From Heloderma charlesbogerti (taxonomy: Eukaryota > Chordata > Lepidosauria > Squamata > Helodermatidae): a DNA stretch of 64,000 nucleotides. The stretch spans positions 930,001-994,000 of the forward strand of contig JANEZZ010001477.1 in NCBI GenBank assembly GCA_026122225.1, in the 5' to 3' direction. A program made the translations under genes and the position numbers. Below, piece after piece: positions 55,880 through 64,000 of the stretch. The notes under the pieces are model-generated. The model saw only the letters and a program-made list of their open reading frames with translations, was not told the origin of the DNA and did not search any database. Within the stretch, counting starts at the first letter, position 1; each line of letters opens with the position of its first letter.

Positions 55880-57487
55880 CATGCCCATAGCACAGTGGTA
55901 GAGCACATGCTTTGCATGCAGAAGGTTCAATCCCTGGCATCTCCGGGTAGGACTGGGGAAAAGTCCCAAAGAGTCGCTGCCGGTCAGTGTTGGCAATACT
56001 GGGCTAAATTGGGTGGTGGCGATGCAGTTGAAGGCACACTTGGAAGAAGCCGATTATCTAGATCCATTTCAGTCGGGCTTCAGGCCTGGGCATGGGACAG
56101 AAACGGCCTTGGTCACCTTGGTGGATGATATGAGGAGGGCTCTGGATAGGGGCGAATGCTCCTTCCTTGTTCTCCTCGACATCTCAGCGGCTTTTGATAC
56201 CGTTGACCACGGTATCCTCCTGGACCGCCTGGAGGGGTTGGGCATTGGAGACACCGTATTACGATGGTTCCGGTCCTTCCTCTCCGGCAGGTACCAGAGG
56301 GTAGCACTGGGAGAGGAGGTTTCCGACCCATGGCCACTCACTTGTGGGGTGCCACAGGGTTCCATCCTCTCCACGATGCTATTTAACATCTATGTGAAGC
56401 CGCTGGGGGCTATCATCAGGAGGTTTGGGGTGCGGTGTCATCAGTATGTGGATGACACGCAGCTCAGCCTCTCGTTCAAATCTTCACCAAGGTTGGCCAT
56501 AGAATCCCTGTCCAAATGTCTGGAGACGGTGAGTGGCTGGATGGGGAGGAATAAGCTGAAACTGAACCCTGACAAGATCGAGGTACTTTTGGTGGGAGAC
56601 AAGAGGAGGCTGGGGGACGTTGACCTGGTGTTGAATGGGGTACGGCTACCCTTGAAAGACCAGGTCCACAGCCTGGGGGTCATTTTGGACTCCCAGCTGT
56701 CCATGGAGGCTCAGGTGTCAGCTATGAGCTGGGCAGCGCTGTATCAATTCCATCTGATATGGTGGCTGCGCCCCTTCCTTCCCGACCATCTCCTCCCATC
56801 GGTAGTACATGCCCTGGTCTCCTCTTGTTTAGACTACTGTAATGCGCTCTACATGGGGTTACCCTTGAAGACGGTTCGGAAGCTGCAGCTGGTACAGAAC
56901 ACGGCAGCTTGCCTGATTAAAGGCAGCCGCTTGCGAGATCACATCACTCCAGGAGTTGCTGAAGGAGTTGCACTGGTTACCAGTTGTTTTCCGGGCCAAA
57001 TTCAAGGTGTTGGCTTTGACCTTTAAAACCCTATATGGTTCCAGCCCAACCTATCTTAAGGAGCGCCTCCAGCAGCACCAGACAGGCCGCTTAACAAGAT
57101 CAGCCTCAGATGGCCTTCTCTCTGTCCCATCAGCCAGGACAGCTAGACTGGTGGGGACGAGGGAGAGGGCCTTTTCTGTGGTGGCCCCCACTCTGTGGAA
57201 CTCCCTCCCTAGGGAACTCCACCATGCCCCCTCTTTAATGAGCTTCCGCTGTGCATTAAAAAAGTGGTTTTTCAGGCAGGCATTTGGGGTGGGTTAGGGT
57301 ATTTTAGAAAATGTCTTTATTGTAGAATTTTATTGTTTTAAACTGTTTTATTATATACTTTGTACATTGCCCAGAGTGGCTGGGTGACCAGCCAGATGGG
57401 CGATTAATAAATTTAATTAACTGATTAATAAATTTAATTAATTAATTAATGGTCTGGCTCAGTATAAGGCAGCTTCCTATGTTCCTA
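55880..57487 (+). mobile_element. tRNA-derived SINE split by an L2 insertion
   Basis: The left part (55880-56011) has CACAGTGGTAGAGCACATGC, TTTGCATGCAGAAGGTTCAA and GGTCAGTGTTGGCAATACTG. It resumes at 57448 with ATGGTCTGGCTCAGTATAAG and GCAGCTTCCTATGTTCC. The L2 between is younger than this SINE. Confidence 0.85.
56012..57447 (+). mobile_element. L2-type LINE, 5'-truncated, RT C-terminal half and 3' end
   Basis: The frame 56013-57026 encodes YLDPFQSGFRPGHGTETALV, VLLDISAAFDTVDHGILLDR, GVPQGSILSTMLFNIYVKPL and YVDDTQLSL (catalytic YxDD intact). A frameshift near 56955 moves it to the frame 56956-57297, which carries LKELHWLPVVFRAKFKVL. The 3' tail is GGGCGATTAATAAATTTAAT with short TAAT repeats. 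It is a truncated, immobile copy. Confidence 0.93.
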
Positions 57488-57664
57488 CGGCCCTGTGGGG
57501 ACTAGAGCCTGGGTCTCCCGAGTTCCAGTCCAGCACTAGCTCTAAACACCACCTCAGTGGCTCTGGAATATATTCCATTGGAATATGGTCTTCAAAACTA
57601 TTCGACACCTCTTACCTTAAAAGTCCTTCCTTAACCCATGCTGTACACCCAGTTTTGTTTTGGT

Positions 57665-57722
57665 TTTTTATTTATTTATTTATTTATTCATTCATTCATT
57701 CATTCATTCATTCATTCATTCC
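57665..57722 (+). repeat. (TTTA)n/(TTCA)n microsatellite at an L2 3' tail
   Basis: Four or more TTTA units are followed by about ten TTCA units. On the minus strand this is the AATAAATAAATA-type tail grown from the L2 end. Confidence 0.95.
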
Positions 57723-60130
57723 ATTTCTATACCACCCAATAGCTGAAGCTCTCTGGACAGTTCACAAAAATTAAAACCAAACGGCACACAATAAAACAAT
57801 ATAAAATATATAGAACATTAAAACCACAATATAACAATACAACTACAATAAAACCTAGCAGCAGTGCAGGAATTTAAAATACAGATTTAAAACAGCAAAG
57901 CTAAAAGTCTAGAAAGCTAAAATGCTAAAATGCCTGGGAAAATAAAAAGGTCTTCACCTGGTGCCGAGAGGAATACAATGTAGGTGCCAGGCGAACCTCA
58001 CTAGGGAGCTCATTCCAGAGCCAGGGTGCCACAGCAGAAAAAGCCCTCCTCCTAGTAGCCACCCATCTCACTTCCTTTGGCAGGGGCTCACGGGGGAGGG
58101 CCGCTGACGATGATCTTAAGGTCCGGGCAGGCACATATGGGAGGAGGCGATCCTTCAGGTAACCTGGCCCCAAGCCGTTAAGGGCTTTGAATGTTAATAC
58201 CAGCACTTTGAATCGGTCCCGGAAATGGACTGGCAGCCAGTGCAGCTGAAAAAGTACTGGTGAAATATGAGCTCGCTGGCCAGTCTCTGTTAACAATCTT
58301 GCTGCCCTATTTTGGACTAGCTGAAGTTTCCAGTCTGTTTTCAAAGGCAGCCCCCGAATAACGCATTGCAGTAATCCAGACGAGAAGTTATCAGAGCATG
58401 GATAACTGTAGCTAGGCTATCTCTGTCCAGATAAGGGTGCAGTTGGTATACCAGCCTAAGCTGATAAAAAGTGCCCCGTGCCACTGAGTTTACCTGTGCC
58501 TCAAGTGACAGTTCTGGATCCAAGAGCACCCCCAAACTACAAATGTGATCCTTTAGGGGGAGTGCAACCCCCTCCAGAACAGGTTGAATATCACCTAGCC
58601 GGACAGACGAACCACCCACTAACGGTACCTCCGTCGTGTCTGGATTGAGTTTCAGCTTATTGGCCCTCATCCATTCCATTACCGTGCCCAGGCCCTGATT
58701 CAGAACAGCAACTGCCTCACCTGGGTTTGATGAGAAAGGGAGGTAGAGCTGGGTGTCATCTGCATATTGATGGCACGTCAGCCCACACCTCTGGATAACC
58801 TCCCCAGCAGTTTCATGTAGATGTTAAACAGCATGGGGGATAAAATAGAGCCCTGTGGAACCCCATGGCACAATTGCCATGGCACAGAGCAATAATCACC
58901 CAGCACCACCTTCTGGAATCGGTCCTCCAAGTAGGAGCGGAATCACTGCAGAGCAGTGCCTCCAACTCCCAGTCCAGACAACCTATCCAGAAGGATACTA
59001 TGGTTGATGGTATCGAAAGCCACTGAGAGGTCCAGGAGAATCAACAGGGTCACACTCCCCCTGTCCCTCTCCCAGCAGAGGTCATCCCACAGGGCGACCA
59101 AGGCAGTTTCCATTCCAAAACCAGGCCTAAAGCCCGATTGAAATGGATCTAGATAATCCATTTCATTCAACAGTGCCTGGAGCTGTCCTACAACCACCCG
59201 CTCAAGCACCTTGCCCAGGAAGGGGATGTTGGCCACTGGCCTATAATTGTTAACATCCTCTGGGTCCAGGTTAGGCTTTTTCAGGAGTGGTTTGATTACT
59301 GCCTCTTTTAAAGTGGCAGGCCCCACTCCCTCTCTCAAGGAGGAATTTACAACCTCCTGGACCCAGCTGAACATCTCCTTGTTTGATTTAATAAGCCATG
59401 AAGGGCAAGGGTCAAGCACATAAGTGGTCGATCGGACTTGGCCAAGCACCTTGTCCACATTCTCAGGCCTCAATAACTGAAACTCATCCAATAAAATTGG
59501 ACCAGACGGTGCTCTGAACGCCTCTACCAATGGAACTGCATTAATCGTGGTGTCCAATTCATGATGAGTCTGAGTGACTTTATCTTCAAAGTGCCTTGCA
59601 AACTCATCACAGCATGCCACCGAGGGTTCCACAGTCTCTCTCCCTGGCCCAGAATGTAACAGGCTGCGAACCACTTGGAAAATCTCCGCTGGATGACACT
59701 GAGAAGATGCAATGCTGGTGGAAAAGAATTGTCTCTTTGCCACCCTCACCACCACAGAGTAGGCTCGATAGTGAGCTCTTACCTGTGTTCAGTCAGACTC
59801 AGCATGAGTTTTCCTCCACCTGCGTCCTAGCCGTCTCCCCTCTTGCTTCATTGCCCTCAGCTCGGGTGTATACCGAGGAGCTGGCCAGGCTCTGCTCAGA
59901 GGGAGAGGGCGCTTGGGCGCGATCTTGTCAACCACCCGAGTCATCGCTGCATTCCACAGAGTGACCTGGGCTTGGACATGAGCACCGGCCATACCAGCAG
60001 GAAAATCCCCCAGAGCTCTCTGGAATCCATCAGAATCCATTAGCCCCCGGGGGCGGACCATTTTAATGGTTTTTAGTAGTTTTGAGTTGCTACGATCCAG
60101 ACCGGGAGACAACCTGATTTGTCAGAGACA
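57665..60130 (-). mobile_element. L2-type LINE, RT region and 3' end
   Basis: On the minus strand the frames encode: an upstream region (59789-60112); the RT N-terminal half (58943-59755) with VNNYRPVANIPFLGKVLERV, FQSGFRPGFGMETALVALWD and LDLSVAFDTINHSILLDRLS; and the C-terminal end (58341-58679, 57925-58344) with LQLVQNRAARLLTETGQR. A short stretch near 58.75-58.85 kb covers the YxDD region (minus-strand reading QYADDTQLYL-like). The 3' tail is the TTTA/TTCA simple repeat. Frameshifts make it inactive. It lies about 220 bp from the opposite-strand L2. Confidence 0.93.
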
Positions 60131-60778
60131 TCTGCCTGTAGCTGAATCCGCTTATCCAAATCCTTTCTGGTCTATGAATCCTTCCTTCTTTGAACGCATA
60201 GAAGGAAGAAAAATAACAACAACATACCCAGGGATTTAATATTTGAACGGGGCAATGGTCTGCATGAAGTGATTTGTTAGATCTTAGTAATACTTCCTAA
60301 TGACTAGGCCCTGGAATTCCAACACCATTGCTTTTATTTAAGTTGTATAGTTTGCTGCATTGCCAAAAGCCTTCAGGTTGGGTTACCTAGAATCTTATAG
60401 GGCTCACAATCTAGGGATCTATAGATTGCCAGAAATATGGATATCACAGAAAAGATTGATGCCATTCAGAGTAAAAACCCTTGGTGGATTGGCATATAAG
60501 TGTGGAAGAGGCCTGTGACTAGGGATATTGGTAAATCTTGAGATAGGAAACAGGGCAGAGGTAACAGGGGATTGGAGACTGGGACAGATTTTTTTTTAAA
60601 GTCTTAACAGTGCCATTAAGCATATACTCTGTCATAGCAGCTTTTAGAAAATAATAATTAATTGCTGATGCATTGTTATGATCTGCTGACCACACCATAT
60701 TCCTGTAGTTTAGACTGAATTTTTAACATGCTCTGCAACATGCATTGATTTGACCCCCTTTTTTCCCCTGCACTCTAG

Positions 60779-60835
60779 TCAAGATGTGCTAAGTGTGACA
60801 AAAAGATCAAGTGCCCACCAGGATCAGTGCTTCCA
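60779..60835 (+). CDS. STAB1: STAB1 exon w26: Cys-rich linker
   Basis: Phase 0, 19 codons, acceptor TTTTCCCCTGCACTCTAG, donor GTAAGT. It encodes RCAKCDKKIKCPPGSVLP, corresponding to the C..C...C linker after a FAS1 pair. Confidence 0.92.
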
Positions 60836-61210
60836 GTAAGTTTTGTTTTACTTCAAAGCTTTCTCTTCACAACATAATGTGGCAATTTGTCCAGTACTTC
60901 TTTTAAAAACTGCGGTGGTATTTCTCAAAAGAAAAAACTCCTCTCACCCCATCCCCAAGTTCGAAAGCACACAAAAGAGACAACAGACATCTCACCGGAG
61001 AACTGTCTCCAAGCTTTTACAAGACGTTAGCTCTGGTCTTGACTTTCTGAAGGTGCAAGATCTTTTGGCCAGATACTGCTTTTATGTTGAGGCTGCTCAC
61101 AGATTGAGAATAAAAGACATTTCTTGGTTACACCCGGGAGTTGTCTGTTTGGAATACATACCTGGTTTTGTTCTAATTGGATACAATGTTGTTGTTGTTT
61201 TAATCGGCAG

Positions 61211-61306
61211 GAAACACCAGGGAGAGGCAGCCTTCCTCATTGCGTATATAGGTCTGGAGGCAAGAAATTTGTCGGCTGTTATTTCACCTGCGTCAAAGTT
61301 TCCTTG
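61211..61306 (+). CDS. STAB1: STAB1 exon w27: Cys-rich linker, last exon in the window
   Basis: Phase 0, 32 codons, acceptor TTTTAATCGGCAG, donor GTAAGC. It encodes HCVYRSGGKKFVGCYFTC then VKVSL, which parallels the CVYIHDP...GC...C linker in w10. The following CC..FFG exon lies beyond 64000. Confidence 0.92.
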
Positions 61307-64000
61307 GTAAGCAAGCTTTACTGTATAAGAATATAAATGCATGACAACCTTACAGGAAACCATTCCACTCCTTGTGTGAAATTCATACTCATTTTATTGT
61401 GGCTGGCACAAATATGCTCATTTCCTTGCATCAAAGCAGTGAGAATCTGTTCTCTGTTCTCCTTCTGTTGCCAAGGAAGGGGTGTGTGGAGGCTCTCTAT
61501 TTAAGTTGTGTAGGAACTGGAAGCCCCCTTCACAGCTATGGCTAAGGATCTACGGATTTTGTAAAATCTGTTCTGTCCTTATTTTGGGGATTGTCAAGTG
61601 CGTTTTGTTCCATTATCCGCTCATTGTCAGAATTAGATTTTTTTCCCATTTCCTGAATTTGCGCAAATTCACTTTTGCATAATTTGCACTTGCAAAAATG
61701 AGCAAATCCTCACCCAAACCCCCAAATCCTCTCCAAAATGTGCATTTTCATGCTTTAGCCTATGAGGGAAATGTGTATTTTCATACGGTGTTCTTTTATT
61801 TTACATATTTTTCTATGACTAAATTTGCATAAAATTCTGGATAGTAAAAAAAACAGTCCACAAGTCTACGGAACCCTTGCGACTCAGGAAAAGCTGGTCT
61901 GCTGCGGAATCTGCAGGTCAGATTCATAGAAATCTGAACTCATTTGATTCCGTTGCAGACATCCAACATCCCTAGCCATGACATCCTCCCTTGCAGCTGG
62001 CCTGGGAGGGTTCAGGGCCCAATTTATTTATTTTATTTATTAAATGCCTTATAAAACAAATTTCTCTAGGCAATGTTCAATTTAAAACATCCTCATAACG
62101 CAAAAAATGCAAATAAAATCCCAATAAAAACAATCAATAATATAAACCGAATAAACATGCCAACACATCTTAAAATATAGTATGAATGCAAAGTTAAAAT
62201 GACCATCTTGTATAAGTGTTAAAACCATATTGCAGAGACTATAATAATAAACCTAAACAGTAAACATTCTAAAATACTTTAAAAGCCCTGGAGAACAGGA
62301 AAATCTTCGTTTGGCACCAAAAAGATAGCAGTGTGGGCACCGTGTGAGCTTCCCTTGGTAGAGCATTCCAGAGCTGGGGACCACCACCGAAAAAGCCCTC
62401 TCTTGATGCCACCTTCATCCCTCAGCTGAAGAACTTGGAATACATTACTCCCAGAATAAAAGGGAAGTATGCTCCAGAGGTCTCTGTGTCATTGTTCTGG
62501 AAACAGTCCTGCCTAGGCCCAACATAGGATAACTTGCATAACTGGACCTGTTGATTTTTGGCGTATATTGTCACAGTTGCCATGCTGCTGCTGCTTTTAT
62601 TTGTGCTTTTATTATGTGGTACTCAGGCACGGTGATGTATTTATCCATTGCCTCCTTAACTATAGCCGAACCTCTAGGCCCTTCCCCTTCTTTCATTAAT
62701 CTAGGAGAAACCCTGCTTAAGGGCCCTGCCAGTTAAGTTACTAGCACTTCTGTGTAGCCTGAATTCCATAAGGTTCGACAGATAACCCATCAGCGATACC
62801 TTGAGGTGTTGCATTCCTAGTGCAAAGTGACCCATGGGCCATGAGTTGGCCATTGCTGCCTTAGCATACTGGGGCAACTGTGTATTAAGCAGTAATCATG
62901 GGCTGCAACTTAGCTCTGTGGCCAGCCACCCTCATAGATTGTTTTCCCAGGCATTTCTGTTTGATTGGACCAATTTCCTCTGTGTTAATGCTTAATTTCA
63001 CTTTGATCCTGAAAGGGTGCATGGCAAGAAACACTAAGGGAAAAAGCTCTCTCTTTGTCAAGTAGCTTCCAGGGGCCCTTCCAGAGGAGTGTTTACACCA
63101 TCTACAAAAATGGATTATGTGGATAGACAATTTGCCCACTGAGTAGCTGCTTCTGTTGCATGGAAACTGTGTTTTCTCAGTGCTCAACTGGCAATATTTT
63201 GTTGCTGGCAAAGTATTATCCACCTTCTCCGCACTGCTATATATGGTTGTCTATTGCAGTTTGGAATGCTGGGAACGATGTCAGTGCAGGTAGCGCGAAC
63301 AACACACTTTCAGTCCCCACATGTTTGTTCCCTGCATGTATACTTGTTTGTTCCTGGATGGTATTTTTATGCAAGTGTTCTTAGGCATGTGGAATTCTAA
63401 CTGGGCCAGAGATTAACGGTGTTTATATACGGAGCATTTATCGTGTGCTCGTCATTCCTTACAGTTATTTATGGGTTCTTTAGACAATGATGTGACCTTC
63501 TAGTTTCGCTTCAGTGTCTTTCACTTGTGAAAGTGAAAGTTAGTGCTTTTTTCACTTGTATATTTGCACTATTCCACTATACTACAGTGCCACCTAGAGT
63601 TTATATAGTGGAAAAGCAGGAAAGGAAATGCTCTTAGTTCTCAGATCTCAGTTCTGTGATGAAACCAAAAGTAGATACAGCAGATTAACAGCCTATTAAC
63701 AGTGTCATGTCGAAAAGCTCTAACTTCTCTGGAAGCACAGTGCCAGATTCTTCTCCTTTCTCTTCCTGTCCCTCCGAACCCATAGCAACAGGATAAATAT
63801 TTGAAGGAGAGGTCTTTTTGCTCATAATAGACATCATGTTGCTGTCAGTGTGATCACATGCCCCCCCCCAAGCACCACCACCCCATAGTTATATACATAA
63901 CAAAAGCTCCAAAATGCTGATGCTGTGTTGGAGATGTTAAGCAATGTAAATGCAATTATGGTGGCACAAACTAAATAATGAAAGCCATCTGAAACCTTTT
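61307..64000 (+). other. intron after exon w27, to the window end
   Basis: It contains an AT-rich repeat at about 61640-61975, related to that at 13300-13710 by CAAATTTGCATAAAAT-like words. An L2 3' tail on the minus strand lies at 62022-62545. A family-A-related segment with CAGTGCCACCTAGAG lies at about 63410-63640. The expected next STAB1 exon is not in this stretch. Confidence 0.6.
62022..62545 (-). mobile_element. L2-type LINE, 3' end fragment
   Basis: AATTTATTTATTTTATTTATTAAATG, then GGCAATGTTCAATTTAAAAC, and further GAAAAAGCCCTCTCTTGATG. This matches the minus-strand L2 3' end (compare 57925-58060) with decayed coding sequence. Confidence 0.75.

Larger units (their letters stand above)
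54989..60778 (+). other. intron w25-w26
   Basis: It is packed with repeats: a MITE (55441-55563), an L2-like 3' fragment (55735-55870), a SINE split by L2 (55880-57487), and a second L2 on the minus strand (57665-60130). The last 650 bp show no feature. Confidence 0.7.
1595..61306 (+). other. STAB1: STAB1 (stabilin-1) gene, central part, 27 internal exons
   Basis: Stabilin-1 is a large type I membrane scavenger receptor of sinusoidal endothelium and alternatively activated macrophages. It takes up modified lipoprotein, SPARC and other ligands and sorts cargo between endosomes and the Golgi. In this window 27 exons with AG/GT borders and matching phases join into 935 codons with no stop. Domain order is FAS1 (partial), FAS1, Cys-rich linker, EGF-like run, FAS1, FAS1, start of a Cys-rich linker, as in stabilins. 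I prefer STAB1 to STAB2 because several segments closely follow vertebrate STAB1 as I know it, for example GPGPFTVFVPSNEAVDKLRD in w5, CVYIHDPLGLN in w10 and CHICSNPNKHG in w12. Both gene ends are outside the window. Introns range from about 230 bp to about 6.5 kb and are filled with repeats. Many N-glycosylation sequons (NTS, NQT, NIS, NVT, NSS, NAS) fit an extracellular region. Confidence 0.92.

Noticed and set aside
3777..61306. STAB2 rather than STAB1
   Set aside because: The domain order fits both, but CVYIHDPLGLN, CHICSNPNKHG, EAVDKLRDGRLIYLF and several other blocks agree with STAB1 as I know it.
61307..64000. A further STAB1 exon before the window end
   Set aside because: I searched for the expected CC..FFG...CPGG block in all frames by eye and found none; the frames present do not fit the phase or domain order.

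Overview
The window is non-coding-rich vertebrate genomic DNA, almost certainly from a squamate reptile (lizard or snake). The evidence is two long BovB/RTE LINE copies, a SINE with the body and tail typical of the squamate Sauria SINE, CR1 and L2 LINEs, a tRNA-derived SINE, and many short hAT-like and fold-back DNA elements. Most long open frames lie inside LINEs or are chance frames.

One host gene runs the whole length on the + strand: the central part of STAB1 (stabilin-1/CLEVER-1), a large scavenger receptor of sinusoidal endothelium and macrophages. I find 27 internal exons (called w1 to w27) between 1595 and 61306. Their splice phases all agree, and they join into 935 whole codons without a stop. 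In order they encode: the end of a first fasciclin (FAS1) domain (w1-w3), a second FAS1 domain (w4-w8), a Cys-rich linker (w9-w11), a run of EGF/laminin-EGF-like modules (w11-w17), two more FAS1 domains (w18-w21 and w22-w25), and the start of the next Cys-rich linker (w26-w27). The first exons, signal peptide, later EGF/FAS1/link domains, membrane segment and cytoplasmic tail lie outside. No promoter, start codon or polyadenylation site of STAB1 is visible.

Intron layout: 5.1-5.6 kb holds a fold-back element with an 8-bp target duplication. 6.3 kb holds a long TTC tract. 7.2-7.65 kb holds diverged tandem repeats, and 7.9-9.2 kb an unexplained GC-richer segment with an antisense frame. 9.9-10.1 kb holds a small hAT-like element. 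14.7-15.7 kb holds a SINE split by a DNA element, followed by an L2 tail. 19.4-19.7 kb holds a Sauria-type SINE. 23.0-26.2 kb is a complete BovB with 12-bp target duplications, and 34.2-36.4 kb a 5'-truncated BovB with 9-bp duplications. 37.5-37.8 and 40.4-40.8 kb hold fold-back elements. 46.8-47.4 kb holds a hAT-like element with an internal giant hairpin. 50.6-53.6 kb is a CR1 LINE split by a fold-back element that carries a palindrome made of palindromes. 55.9-57.5 kb is a SINE split by an L2, and 57.7-60.1 kb a second L2 on the opposite strand.

Nothing here looks like an operon, CRISPR array or other multi-gene system. The most unusual structures are the nested palindromic fold-back elements. 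All coordinates come from reading the sequence by eye. Family names for repeats rest on recognition of the sequence and protein motifs, not on a database search.
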